The notes under the pieces: generated by a model | Seen by the model: only the letters and a program-made list of their open reading frames with translations | The model's database searches: none | Told to the model about the DNA's origin: nothing | Program-made: the position numbers and the translations under genes | Part shown: positions 34,791-43,629 of the stretch, piece after piece | Layout: each line of letters starts with the position of its first letter | Position numbering within the stretch: position 1 is the first letter of the stretch | Assembly (NCBI RefSeq): GCF_000242615.2 | Contig: NZ_KI912268.1 | Coordinates: 709,443-773,442, forward strand | Reading direction: 5' to 3' | From: Holophaga foetida DSM 6591 | GTDB taxonomy: Bacteria; Acidobacteriota; Holophagae; Holophagales; Holophagaceae | Length of the DNA: 64,000 bases

Positions 34791-37361
34791 TCACAACCTG
34801 GGGTCCACCGGTTCGCTTTCCATGGCCAGCACCCCGAAGACGCACTCATGGACCTTACGCAGAGGTTCCCGCCGCACGAAGCGCTCCAGAGCCTCGATGC
34901 CCAGAGCGAACTCCCGGAGGGCCATGCTCCGCTTGGTGCTGAGGCCGCGACTCCGCAGCCGCTCCAGATGCTCGGTGGCGGTGTAATCCGGGCCGTAGAT
35001 GATGCGGAGGTATTCCCGGCCCCGCACCTTCACGGCAGGCTGATTGAGTCCTCTGGGGCCATGGCTGATGAAGTCCAGGGGCTTGACGACCATCCCCTCC
35101 CCGCCCTTGCCCGTGAGGGCTTCCCACCACTGGATGCCGGCCTCCACCTCGGTTTCGTCCTCCAGATTCACGGTCCTGTGGGCGGTGGTGAACATCAGCT
35201 TCGGATCCCCCGAGCAGAGCTGGGTCAGCATCTCCATGTGCCAGAGGTGATTCTGGTCCGTGTGGACCGCGCCCTCTGTGGCCAGGAGGTGGAAGGGGGC
35301 GAGGCGGAAGTCATCCAGGGAGGAGACCGGCCAGCAGTACTGCCGGTAGGCAGCCTGGAAGGCCCGGGCCATCGCCAGGCGACCCTGGATGCCTTCGACC
35401 TCCCGGGAGAGGTCTAGACCCCTGCCCTGGGCTTGAAGCAGGAGGTCCAGGCCCGCCTGGAGATCAGCCTGGGCGGCGGTGGCCACCGGGGCGTACTGCC
35501 GCTTCAGGAGTTCCTGGGCCTTGGCGGACCAGGGCATCAGCTCGCAATCCAGGCATACCCAGTCCGTCTGGAAGCGATCCCAGAAGCCGGTGGATTCACA
35601 GGCCGCCTGGAGGCGTCCGAAGAAGGCGGCCTCCATGTCCCGGTCCGTGAAGAAGCGCCGCCCCGTGCGGGTATAGCAGGCCCCTGGCCCATCCCCCTGG
35701 ATCCCGAAGCGCCGCTGGGCCACCTCCTCGGAGCGGCAGAGGACCACCACCGCCCGGCTGCCCATGTGCTTCTCCTCGCAGACAACCTGCTTCACTCCGT
35801 ACTTCCGGAAGTAGGCGAAGGCCTCTGCCGGGTGCTCCAGATAGCCGGAACGCTCGCTGGTCTCCGTGGGCGACATGGTGGGGGGAAGGTAGATCAGCCA
35901 CTTGGGACTGAGGGCGAAGCGGGACATGACCTCCAGGGCTGCGCGGGCATTCTCCTCCCGGACGGTGAGCTTGGGCACGAGCCGGGTATGCACCAGGCGC
36001 TTCCCCAGGACATCCTCCAGGTCCAGCAGGTTGTCATATGCCTGCTGGGCACTGAGGCTGGGATCCTCCGTAGCCTGAAGGGGACGGATCGGCTCGAAGT
36101 AGACCTTCCGGGCGGGCACCGAAACCAGCTCCTTCTCGGGGTAGCGCAGCGCGGTGAGTTTGCCCCCGAAGACACAGCCCGTATCCAGGCAGAGGGTGTT
36201 GTTCAGCCACTCCGGTTCCGGCACCGGCGTGTGGCCGTATACCACCATGGCCTTGCCGCGATAGTCCGCCGCCCAGTCGTAGCGCACCGGAAGTCCGTAT
36301 TCGTCCGTCTCGCCGGTGCTTTCCCCGTAGAGGGCGAAGATCCGGGCGGCCCCGGAGGCCCGCCCCTGCATCTCCGCCTTCATCCCGGCATGGGCGACCA
36401 CGAGCTTGCCGCCATCCAGAACGAAGTGGCCGATCAGGCCATCGATGAACTTCCGGACCGCCTCCAGAAAGGCCGGATCAGCCTGTTCCAATTGGGCCAC
36501 CGTATCGGCAAGGCCATGGGTCAGGGTGACCTGCCGGCCCTGGAGCTTCTTCAGGAGCTTGGCCTCATGGTTGCCCGGCACCATGAAGGCCCTTCCCGCC
36601 GCCACCATGTTCATGACCAGCTTCAGGGCATCCATGATCCTGGGGCCGCGGTCCACGATGTCGCCGAGGAAGATCACTTTGCGGCCTTCCGGGTGGCTGG
36701 CACAGGGTCCCTCCGGTGTCTCCTCCAGGGAGTAACCGAGGCGCTCCAGCAGGAGGCAGAGCTCCTCGTAACAGCCATGGACATCGCCGATGATATCGAA
36801 GGGACCTGACTCGTCCCTGCGGTTGGTCCACAGGCGCTGGCGCTGGATCTGGACCTCGGCGACCTCCTCGGGCGATCCCAGGGTGAAGATCTGCCGGATG
36901 CCCTCCCGGTCCATGCCACGCTGGTAGCGCCGCAGGGTCTGGATCTGGTTCCGGATGACATGGGGACCGAAATTCCGATCCGGACGCTCCCGGTTGCGCT
37001 CCTGACAGACCCGCTCGGGCAGATCGAAGACGATGGCTACGGTCAGGACATGGTACTCCCGGGCGAGGGCGATGAGCCTCTTCCGGTCCTCAGGGCGGAG
37101 GTTCGTGGCATCCACCACCGTCAGCCGACCTGCGGCCAGGCGCTTGGCCACAATGAGGTTCAGCACCTCGAAGGCATCCGGAGTGGCGGCCTGATCGTTC
37201 TCATCATCGGAGACAAGGCCCCGGCAGAAGTCCGAGGAGACACACTCGGTGGACCCGAAGTGGGCGCGGGCAAAGGTGGACTTCCCGGATCCGCTCGGCC
37301 CCACCAGGAGGACGAGGGAGAGTTCGGGAATAGTGAGCGTGTTCATGGGCTTCGCTTTCAT
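34791..37361 (-). CDS. pnkp: Pnkp, polynucleotide kinase-phosphatase-ligase of RNA repair
   Basis: 856 aa, the full three-domain form. Kinase: P-loop GPSGSGKST at residues 21-29. Phosphatase: calcineurin-like motifs GDVHGCYEE (G192), GDIVDRGPR, VPGNHEAK. Ligase: nucleotidyl acceptor Lys531 in EEKHMGSR, followed by the adenylyltransferase fold. Known Pnkp with Hen1 heals and seals RNA, notably tRNA cut by ribotoxins, and marks the joint with a 2'-O-methyl. The ATG directly follows the hen1 stop. Length and all motifs are intact, so the enzyme should be active. Confidence 0.96.
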   Translation of the reverse strand: MKAKPMNTLTIPELSLVLLVGPSGSGKSTFARAHFGSTECVSSDFCRGLVSDDENDQAATPDAFEVLNLIVAKRLAAGRLTVVDATNLRPEDRKRLIALAREYHVLTVAIVFDLPERVCQERNRERPDRNFGPHVIRNQIQTLRRYQRGMDREGIRQIFTLGSPEEVAEVQIQRQRLWTNRRDESGPFDIIGDVHGCYEELCLLLERLGYSLEETPEGPCASHPEGRKVIFLGDIVDRGPRIMDALKLVMNMVAAGRAFMVPGNHEAKLLKKLQGRQVTLTHGLADTVAQLEQADPAFLEAVRKFIDGLIGHFVLDGGKLVVAHAGMKAEMQGRASGAARIFALYGESTGETDEYGLPVRYDWAADYRGKAMVVYGHTPVPEPEWLNNTLCLDTGCVFGGKLTALRYPEKELVSVPARKVYFEPIRPLQATEDPSLSAQQAYDNLLDLEDVLGKRLVHTRLVPKLTVREENARAALEVMSRFALSPKWLIYLPPTMSPTETSERSGYLEHPAEAFAYFRKYGVKQVVCEEKHMGSRAVVVLCRSEEVAQRRFGIQGDGPGACYTRTGRRFFTDRDMEAAFFGRLQAACESTGFWDRFQTDWVCLDCELMPWSAKAQELLKRQYAPVATAAQADLQAGLDLLLQAQGRGLDLSREVEGIQGRLAMARAFQAAYRQYCWPVSSLDDFRLAPFHLLATEGAVHTDQNHLWHMEMLTQLCSGDPKLMFTTAHRTVNLEDETEVEAGIQWWEALTGKGGEGMVVKPLDFISHGPRGLNQPAVKVRGREYLRIIYGPDYTATEHLERLRSRGLSTKRSMALREFALGIEALERFVRREPLRKVHECVFGVLAMESEPVDPRL

Positions 37362-38765
37362 TCAGGAGCGGGAGAAGATCGCCAGCTGGGTCGGTGCCCC
37401 CACCTCAGGATCTTCTGCCCCGATGGGGCTGAACTCGACTTCGTATTCGTTTCTTTCCGCCACGCCCTGCGCCCAGGCCCGGAACTCGGCTCGGCTCCAT
37501 TCGAAGCGGTGGTCGTCATGCCGGAGCCGTCCAGGCACCAGGTTCAGAAACCGGACGTTGTACTCGGCATTCGGCGTGGTCAGCACGACCATTCGGGGCC
37601 GGGCGCAGCCGAAGAGGGCCTGTTCGAAAGCCTCAAGCCTGTCGGCTTCCATGTGCTCGATGACCTCCACCACTGCGGCGGCATCGACCCCTTTCACCCG
37701 ATCATCCCGATAGGTCAGGGCGCCCTGGGCCACCTGGACCTTGCCCTGCCACTTGTGGGGGAGTTCATCCAGATGGAGGCGCTTGTGGGCGATGCCCAGG
37801 GCTCGGCAGCTCACATCGATTCCCAGCAGTTCGTCGAAGGAACCGGCCTTCATCAGCGCCTGGAGCAGGCGCCCTTCACCACACCCGAGATCGACGACCC
37901 GCTTGGCGCCGCTCTGGACGATAAGCTCCGCCACGGTCTGAATCCGCCGCTCATTTAGGCTGAGACTGGCTTCCAGTCTGGCCTCGGTAGCCTCCTGGGC
38001 GTTCTGGACCTGATCCGGGTCTTCCCCATCCTCGAAGCAGAGGCGCTCCAGGGCATCTCTGGTCAGGCTCCGCTGCCGCTTGAGGTAGCGGTGGGTGATC
38101 TGCTCCCTTTCGGGATGTTGGGCCAACCATCCCTCCCCCCGGCGCAGCAGCTTTTCAATCTCGTCCTGCCCGACCCAGTAGTGCTTGTCGTCATCCAGCA
38201 CGGGAATGAGGACGTAGAGGTGGGCCAGCAGATCCTTCAAGGGGATCAGCTGCTCCAATGCCACCGAATAATAGGGGCTCTCGCCCCACTCCGGGAAACG
38301 TTCATCCAGGGGGAGCCGGGTGACCTCCACCCGGTAGCCCAGGGGCTCGAAGAGCGGCCTCAGGAAGGACTCACCACCACGGCAGGGAAGCACCGGCAGA
38401 CAGGCCCGCAGGGGGATGGGGTCCCCCACCAGCCCGGGCCTATCCTTGCAGAGACCCGAGAGGGCGCTGCGGAAGACCTGGCCCATGGCCACGCTCAGGA
38501 AGCTGGAGGCCGTATAGGGGCGATCATTGACGTACTGATCCAGGAGCCCCTCGGCACCCCCCGGACCCCGGCGGTCCCGCACCAGGGCCACCGGATCGAC
38601 CTCCACTTGCAGCGCCACCGTGCAGCGCTCCGCCGTGGCCTCCGGGTAGAAGACCAGCGCCCGGCCGAAGCTGAGCTCGAAGCTCTGGACCCGGTCGGGG
38701 TTCTTGTGAAGCAGGAAACCCAGGTCGGTGGCGGGCTGGTGGGTGGTCGTCAGGGAAAGGAGCAT
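37362..38765 (-). CDS. hen1: Hen1, 3'-terminal RNA ribose 2'-O-methyltransferase
   Basis: 467 aa. The N-terminal half is the Pnkp-interacting domain of bacterial Hen1 (LLSLTTTHQPATDLGFLLHKNPDRVQ, then VNDRPYTASSFLSVAMG). The C-terminal half is the SAM methyltransferase with VDLGCGEGRLL, the metal-site VEVIEHMEADRL and LTTPNAEYNV. It methylates the 2'-OH of the 3' end at an RNA break before Pnkp seals it, protecting the repaired site. It starts 3 nt after the upstream stop and ends right at the pnkp ATG. Confidence 0.96.
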   Translation of the reverse strand: MLLSLTTTHQPATDLGFLLHKNPDRVQSFELSFGRALVFYPEATAERCTVALQVEVDPVALVRDRRGPGGAEGLLDQYVNDRPYTASSFLSVAMGQVFRSALSGLCKDRPGLVGDPIPLRACLPVLPCRGGESFLRPLFEPLGYRVEVTRLPLDERFPEWGESPYYSVALEQLIPLKDLLAHLYVLIPVLDDDKHYWVGQDEIEKLLRRGEGWLAQHPEREQITHRYLKRQRSLTRDALERLCFEDGEDPDQVQNAQEATEARLEASLSLNERRIQTVAELIVQSGAKRVVDLGCGEGRLLQALMKAGSFDELLGIDVSCRALGIAHKRLHLDELPHKWQGKVQVAQGALTYRDDRVKGVDAAAVVEVIEHMEADRLEAFEQALFGCARPRMVVLTTPNAEYNVRFLNLVPGRLRHDDHRFEWSRAEFRAWAQGVAERNEYEVEFSPIGAEDPEVGAPTQLAIFSRS

Positions 38766-38768
38766 GGA

Positions 38769-39386
38769 TCAGGCCTCTGCAGCGGGTTCCTGGACCACGG
38801 AGCAGCGCTGGATCTCCCGGTCCGAGATGTTGAGGAAATGAATGCCTTCCATATCCCGCCCAGCCAGTTCCTGGCGGTAGTGGGCATACCAGAACTCGAA
38901 GGGGTTTGCGCGGATGGCTCCGAGACGCTTGCCGAATCCATCGTTGTAGTACCCCTTCCCGGAGTACCGGAGCTGCCACTTAGGAGTCTGGGCATTTGGG
39001 AGGGTGGTCATGATGATGTAGGGGATCCGCTCACGGATGGACCTGGAAAAGGCCAGATAGGCATCCACATCCTTCGACGGGATGCGGGCATCCGAGGAGT
39101 TGGGGCTCTCATAGTCAATGTAGAGGCAGGGGTTGAGCTCACCATCCAGGAGGGTGATGTCCGGCTGGAATTTGACATCCGTATTGAAGCGCGTGTCAAT
39201 GGAGACCAGCAGGTCCGGGCACAAGCGCCCCAGGGCGGCGGTGATCAGCCCAAGGGTAACGGGATGGGAGAAGGCGTTGCCGGTCTCCGTGTAGTCCCAA
39301 GTTGAATGGAAGCCATCGGGCAAGTGGCGGAAACGAGATTCAAGCTCTTCGACCAAGTCAGAGATGAGCTTCTCGATTTGGGACAT
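38769..39386 (-). CDS. Unknown protein leading the hen1-pnkp operon
   Basis: 205 aa, start fixed by AGGAGG 4-5 nt before the ATG. The core reads FQPDITLLDG...CLYIDYESPNSSDARI, which has the spacing of a PD-(D/E)XK nuclease or Uma2-like fold but lacks the usual E-x-K, so activity is uncertain. Not a family I can name. Its gene is the first behind palindrome 39461-39479 and precedes hen1 by 3 nt, so it is probably part of the RNA-repair function. Confidence 0.75.
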   Translation of the reverse strand: MSQIEKLISDLVEELESRFRHLPDGFHSTWDYTETGNAFSHPVTLGLITAALGRLCPDLLVSIDTRFNTDVKFQPDITLLDGELNPCLYIDYESPNSSDARIPSKDVDAYLAFSRSIRERIPYIIMTTLPNAQTPKWQLRYSGKGYYNDGFGKRLGAIRANPFEFWYAHYRQELAGRDMEGIHFLNISDREIQRCSVVQEPAAEA

Positions 39387-39460
39387 GGGACCTCCTGATA
39401 GATGGGGCGTTAAACCCGGTGAATGTGTCAAACATTCCACCATCAGGGTAGGCCCACGGT

Positions 39461-39479
39461 TGCGACATCAACCGTCGCA
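39461..39479 (-). promoter_or_regulatory. 19-bp palindromic operator, copy 2 of 6 (hen1-pnkp unit)
   Basis: TGCGACATCAACCGTCGCA with both 6-bp ends perfect. On the minus strand, TACCCT begins exactly 10 nt downstream (39445-39450). It lies between the WYL regulator stop (16 nt away) and the first gene of the RNA-repair unit (74 nt to its ATG). Confidence 0.8.
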
Positions 39480-39494
39480 CTAAGAATTCCCTGT

Positions 39495-40583
39495 TCAGTC
39501 CCGGTATCCCTTGAGCGTCTCCTCCAGTTCCTCCCGGACCCGCTGGCGAAGGGCGAGGGGGGCCAGCACCTGAGCACAGGCTCCGAACTGAAGGATCCAG
39601 CGAATGGGGCCCTCCTCGCAGTTGGCCTTGAAGCGGACCAACAGGCTCCCCTCCTCTTCACGAGCCGGCAGGAAGCCAGGCAGGGCCGGGGGTGCCTCCT
39701 CCAGAGACTTGATCCAGGAGGCCCCCCAGATCCGCACCACAACTTCGAAGGGATCATCCCCGCTGCACCAGGCCCCGATCTGGTAGTCCACGGCGTTCTT
39801 CATGCGCCACTTGTCAGGAAATTTCGCACGGTCTTTCAGAATCTCTACTTCGCTGATCCGGTTCAGGCGGAGCTGCTTCGGTGAATCCCCCTTGGGATCC
39901 CAAACCAGGAGATAGGCGCCTCCGGCGAACAAGTCATGGGTCAGGGAGTGGGGACTCACGTCCATGAGGAAGGTATTCACCGCCCCCGGGGACTGGTACT
40001 CCACCCGGACCATCCGTTTTGTCTCGATGGCCTGGAGGAGCGGCACCAGCACCGCCTCCAGGGTGGACTCACAGGGATCCTCCACACCGCCGTAGACCTT
40101 CACGGCCGAATCGAGCTGATGAAAGAGTCTCCGGTCCCGATCCGTCATGTGTCGGTTGGCAAACTGCTCGATGACCTCCAGCTTTTCATGCCAGAGCCTG
40201 GTGCCCGTCTGCGAGAGGGTCATCCCTGCGAGCTTGAGCGCCAGGCGGGCATCGCCGCTGATGTGTTCATCCCATTCGGGCCCCTGGGTCAGCACGAAGC
40301 GGATCTTCCGGCTCGAAGCCTCCTTGCGGCGCTCGATCACCGCCTTGTCCCTCTCCAGGCTGGCCAGACAGCGCTCCACCTTCTTGTCCAAGGCCTTGGC
40401 TTTGCGGCGGGGGTCCTCCTGCAGCACGCTTCGGACCGTATCGGCCCGAGCCGCCAGGATCCGCCGCAGATCCTCTTTGAGCATCCCAAGGGACCCAGTT
40501 TCGCGTAGCGCCATCAGCAGGGCGCGCACGCTGCCCTCGTCGACCGATATGGGCTCAACAGCAACAGCAGGCATTTGTGCCAT
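39495..40583 (-). CDS. WYL-domain transcriptional regulator
   Basis: 362 aa. The N-terminal third is a helical winged-helix-type region (DEGSVRALLMALRETGSLGMLKEDLRRIL), then the WYL domain (MVRVEYQSPGAVNTFLMDVSPHSLTHDLFAGGAYLLVWDP, landmarks VEYQS, VSPHSL, YLLVWD) and a WCX-like C-terminal extension. WYL regulators sense nucleic-acid or nucleotide ligands and control DNA-damage (PafBC) or defence (CapW, BrxR) genes. GAGG 6 nt before ATG 40583 sets the start. No palindrome lies in front of the gene itself, so it is probably not autoregulated through that site. It is the best candidate to bind the six palindromes. Confidence 0.88.
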   Translation of the reverse strand: MAQMPAVAVEPISVDEGSVRALLMALRETGSLGMLKEDLRRILAARADTVRSVLQEDPRRKAKALDKKVERCLASLERDKAVIERRKEASSRKIRFVLTQGPEWDEHISGDARLALKLAGMTLSQTGTRLWHEKLEVIEQFANRHMTDRDRRLFHQLDSAVKVYGGVEDPCESTLEAVLVPLLQAIETKRMVRVEYQSPGAVNTFLMDVSPHSLTHDLFAGGAYLLVWDPKGDSPKQLRLNRISEVEILKDRAKFPDKWRMKNAVDYQIGAWCSGDDPFEVVVRIWGASWIKSLEEAPPALPGFLPAREEEGSLLVRFKANCEEGPIRWILQFGACAQVLAPLALRQRVREELEETLKGYRD

Positions 40584-40626
40584 GGGATCCCTCAATGAGA
40601 ACAGAAACCGTGATGGAGGGGGAAGT

Positions 40627-41160
40627 TCATAAGGTTCTGACTATTGGGTCCGGATTGAACGATAGGTTGGGCCCAATGCCGTAGTATTTCTTAGGACGCA
40701 AATCAGTGTCATTATATTTTGGAATATGCCCGAATACTTCCATATAATCAGAAAAACAGGCATACTCGAATTCCAAGACTTTACCCATCATTCGAAGATC
40801 ACCTGGAGTTTTCATCTTCGGGTTGCAATCAAAGCGGGCCACGCTGATAAAGAATCTTTCAATAGAATGCACAGCATTTGGGTAGTCAAATCGGAATCGC
40901 CATGCGACACCGTGTGGGCCATTCTTATCAAATAGTGCCCCATGAAGCTGAGACAATCGACTTGCTAAACCACCTTTAGATATAGTCATCCCAAAATATC
41001 GAATTTCAGGACATATTGAAAATTTACGATTACTCAAATCTTCATCTGAAACACCAATGGCATACACCCCTGGTTGATCCAGCTTAGTGATTTTACAGAG
41101 CTCTGACCATGGTTGCCAGTCGCTGAAAGTTGGATGATGAACATGCACTTCCTGAACCAT
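40627..41160 (-). CDS. GIY-YIG nuclease-like protein
   Basis: 177 aa. Seen near residue 30: GVYAIGV, then IRYFGMT and LASRLSQLHGAL, matching the GVY...Y-x-G-x-[TS]...L-x-x-R pattern of GIY-YIG domains. The catalytic Glu is not clear. Base use is much more AT-rich than the WYL and Sir2 genes on either side, suggesting recent transfer. GAGG lies 8 nt before the ATG. It could be a stand-alone nuclease of a defence or mobile element. Confidence 0.6.
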   Translation of the reverse strand: MVQEVHVHHPTFSDWQPWSELCKITKLDQPGVYAIGVSDEDLSNRKFSICPEIRYFGMTISKGGLASRLSQLHGALFDKNGPHGVAWRFRFDYPNAVHSIERFFISVARFDCNPKMKTPGDLRMMGKVLEFEYACFSDYMEVFGHIPKYNDTDLRPKKYYGIGPNLSFNPDPIVRTL

Positions 41161-41419
41161 TTTATAGCCTCAAATATAATCAATAATCAACTTAAGACTT
41201 CGTTAATGAATAGCGAAATATTTGGACCGATACTTGTAAAACAAATTGGATAGTTATCAAATTACGGGAGGGATGCCAGCTTGCCATCATTACTTATATA
41301 CCGGGACACCCAAGAAATATCGGGGGATCACGGCAGGATGGACTTTTCAGAACATCCTATACCATGCGCCCTTCCAGGCGACAACCAAAGTCGCACCCAA
41401 TTGCATTTCAAATTTCATG
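41161..41419. other. AT-rich intergenic stretch
   Basis: No gene seen. AT-rich like the neighbouring GIY-YIG-type gene; leads into the palindrome before the sirtuin gene. Confidence 0.4.
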
Positions 41420-41438
41420 TGCGACATGAATTGTCTCC
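41420..41438 (+). promoter_or_regulatory. 19-bp palindromic operator, copy 3 of 6 (sirtuin gene)
   Basis: TGCGACATGAATTGTCTCC, left half perfect, right half imperfect. GATACT starts exactly 10 nt downstream (41449-41454). The sirtuin ATG is 38 nt after the palindrome. Confidence 0.7.
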
Positions 41439-41476
41439 ACCGAGAGCGGATACTCCAAGCCTGGACAGGAGAATCC

Positions 41477-42190
41477 ATGCACATCCCCGCCGACACTTCC
41501 ATCGTCATCCTTACAGGGGCGGGCATCAGCGCGGAAAGCGGGATTTCCACCTTCCGGGACGCCGACGGGCTCTGGATGAACCACGCCATCGAGGAAGTGG
41601 CACACCCGACGGCCTTCCGCCGGGACCCCGCCCTCGTCCACGAGTTCTACAACCAGCGACGGCGGCAGCTCTTCGAGGTCAGCCCCAACGCGGCCCACTT
41701 GGCCCTGGCCCGACTGGAGCAGGCTTGGCCCGGGGATTTCCTGCTGGTGACCCAGAATGTGGACGACCTGCATGACCGCGCGGGCTCCCTGAAGCTGATC
41801 CACATGCATGGCGAACTCCGCCGGGTGCGTTGCCTCAAGTGCCTCCAGAGCCATCCATGGATGGAGGACTGCCTGCCGGAAACCCCATGCCCCGCCTGCG
41901 GAAAGCCCTCCCTGCGACCGCACATCGTGTGGTTCGACGAGATGCCCATGAAGATGGGCGAGATCACCCGGGCGCTCAGCCGATGCGGGCTTTTCATCTG
42001 CATCGGGACCTCGGGGAATGTCTACCCCGCCGCCGGCTTCGTCCAACAGGCATCCCGCCAGGCCCACACCCTCGAAATCAATGCGGAAGAGACGAGGATC
42101 CGATCGCAATTCAAGGAGACAAGGAAGGGGCTGGCCTCTTGCGAGGTGCCCCGGTTGGTGGATGAACTGCTGGGCGGGATGACCCGATAG
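41477..42190 (+). CDS. Sir2-family NAD-dependent protein deacylase (class III type)
   Basis: 237 aa sirtuin. Seen: NAD site GAGISAESGIS with TFRDADGLW, FYNQRRRQ (Tyr/Arg pair typical of CobB/SIRT5-like desuccinylases), TQNVDDLHDRAG, catalytic His in HMHGELRRVRC, two zinc Cys pairs (CLKC, CPAC), and IGTSGNVYPAAGF. It removes acyl groups from lysine using NAD. AGGAGA before ATG 41477 sets the start; upstream open frame is not family-like. Its own promoter carries the shared palindrome, tying it to the RNA-repair genes. Confidence 0.93.
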   Translation: MHIPADTSIVILTGAGISAESGISTFRDADGLWMNHAIEEVAHPTAFRRDPALVHEFYNQRRRQLFEVSPNAAHLALARLEQAWPGDFLLVTQNVDDLHDRAGSLKLIHMHGELRRVRCLKCLQSHPWMEDCLPETPCPACGKPSLRPHIVWFDEMPMKMGEITRALSRCGLFICIGTSGNVYPAAGFVQQASRQAHTLEINAEETRIRSQFKETRKGLASCEVPRLVDELLGGMTR

Positions 42191-42213
42191 CCAATCCCGC
42201 CCGAGCAGTTCCC

Positions 42214-42417
42214 CTAGAGACAACTGCGCATCTGCTCCTCCTTGGGCAGCCGCTCGTTCGGATTGGACCGACTGACAGCCCGAAGATCGCTAAGCAGCGC
42301 TTCCAACGACTCATTGATGTTCAAGGCAACTCCAGGAATGGAGCCTGTGCTCAGGTCGGACTTGGCATCCGGACAGCACGGACTGCGATGGAAGGAATGA
42401 CGGATGGTCTGCCACAA
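42214..42417 (-). CDS. Possible small helical protein
   Basis: About 67 aa if started at TTG 42417. The C-terminal half looks protein-like (LNINESLEALLSDLRAVSRSNPNERLPKEEQMRS) but no good ribosome site supports the start. It follows the gene ending at 42425 by 7 nt. Could be a non-coding shadow. Confidence 0.3.
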   Translation of the reverse strand: MWQTIRHSFHRSPCCPDAKSDLSTGSIPGVALNINESLEALLSDLRAVSRSNPNERLPKEEQMRSCL

Positions 42418-42424
42418 CCGGGAT

Positions 42425-42814
42425 TCACAAGTCCTCCCATGTTGGTCTTGCCTGGGGTTCAGGACAGCTTGCAAGCGGCAGGAGAAGGAAGCGTACCTGC
42501 GGATCCCGGAGGGTGCCGTCCGGAAACTCCAGGCGAGCCTGGAGGACCTGGTACTGGGAACCTTCAGTGTCGTACGGGGTATCGACGTAGATATCCCCGA
42601 AATAGCCGCAGATCCACCCAGAGGTGCTGAGAGGGGCACAAGGCTCCCAGGAGATCCCCTGCTCATCCAGGAAGGCGATCAGGGCTTCCCGTTCCAGACA
42701 GTCATCCTCGGAGAGCCCGGCATCCAGCTCCGCAAGTCGGGTGAAGCGGACGAAGAGGACATCCCGCCCCTTGGCCCGGGCTATGTCATCGATGTGCTGG
42801 ATCAGTTGCGGCAA
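42425..42814 (-). CDS. Unknown protein divergent from the metallophosphoesterase
   Basis: 129 aa starting at TTG 42814 behind a good GGAGG (7-nt spacing). The frame is open to 42934, but that would run through the palindrome, so the later start is preferred. Sequence features: FVRFTRLAELDAGLSEDDCLEREALIAFLDEQGISW then an acidic beta-rich half (GYFGDIYVDTPYDTEGSQY). No family recognised. It shares the palindrome at 42849-42867 with the metallophosphoesterase gene. Confidence 0.7.
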   Translation of the reverse strand: MPQLIQHIDDIARAKGRDVLFVRFTRLAELDAGLSEDDCLEREALIAFLDEQGISWEPCAPLSTSGWICGYFGDIYVDTPYDTEGSQYQVLQARLEFPDGTLRDPQVRFLLLPLASCPEPQARPTWEDL

Positions 42815-42848
42815 AGAAGCACCTCCAGGGACAGCTTGATGCCAGTAG

Positions 42849-42867
42849 TGCGACAAGCAACGTCGCA
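42849..42867. promoter_or_regulatory. 19-bp palindromic operator, copy 4 of 6 (divergent)
   Basis: TGCGACAAGCAACGTCGCA, both 6-bp ends perfect and extended by G/C to 7 bp. Plus side: TAAGCT exactly 10 nt beyond (42878-42883), then 6 nt to ATG 42890. Minus side: CAAGCT exactly 10 nt beyond (42833-42838), then TTG 42814. Confidence 0.8.
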
Positions 42868-42889
42868 CCAGGATCATTAAGCTGAAAGC

Positions 42890-43573
42890 ATGAATACACT
42901 CAGCCTGCGCATCCTCGCCTTTGCCGACCTGCATGGAAAAGGCTTCAAGGAGGCTTCCGACATTATCGACGATACGCGCCCCGACTGGATCATTCTCTGC
43001 GGTGACATCCTGCCGGACTTCCCCAGGATTTCAGGCCAAACCTCGCGCCTGGAGGCCCAGCGGGAGTTCTGGCAGACCTACCGCTCCCGCTTCATTCGCG
43101 ACTTCGCCATCACGACCTTTGTGCGCGGCAATCATGAAATCGAAGGGTTCAGTGACCCCGCGCTCCTCCGCCTGCCCCCTGCCCTGGCCGGACAGGTCGT
43201 ACGCCTCGAAGGCATCCCGGCAGAATTCGGCGCATGGGGATGGAGTCGGGAATGGGAGGAGGAAGAACTGGATGAGGAACTCCAGGTTCAGCTACACGCC
43301 AATCCAAGCCCCCGCATATACCTGAGCCATGTCCCGCCCTATGGCTGCCTGGACCGAGCAGCCCATGGCGAGCACATCGGCCACCGGCCGCTGGCACAGC
43401 ATCTACGCGGACGCGACTGGGATGAGACCCTGGTGATCTGCGGACATGTGCATGAAGGCTTGGGGCACATGGAGGAACGGGGAACGACTATCGTCAATGC
43501 CACGGGGGGCTATGCCTTGCTGGAATGGAATCTGGGTACGACAAGGTTACTTGGAATAAATTGCCTAAAATAG
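42890..43573 (+). CDS. Calcineurin-like metallophosphoesterase
   Basis: 227 aa. Metal-site motifs in order: FADLHGK, CGDILPDF, RGNHEIEG, YLSHVPP, CGHVHEG. All ligands are kept, so it should hydrolyse phosphoesters, perhaps nucleotides or RNA ends. No ribosome site is seen; the -10-like box ends 6 nt before the ATG, so the mRNA may be leaderless. It shares its palindrome with a divergent unknown gene. Confidence 0.88.
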   Translation: MNTLSLRILAFADLHGKGFKEASDIIDDTRPDWIILCGDILPDFPRISGQTSRLEAQREFWQTYRSRFIRDFAITTFVRGNHEIEGFSDPALLRLPPALAGQVVRLEGIPAEFGAWGWSREWEEEELDEELQVQLHANPSPRIYLSHVPPYGCLDRAAHGEHIGHRPLAQHLRGRDWDETLVICGHVHEGLGHMEERGTTIVNATGGYALLEWNLGTTRLLGINCLK

Positions 43574-43629
43574 TATCAAACATAAAAGGAATGCGCTCCA
43601 TCCCCTTCCTAATGGAATTCGGAGAAAAC

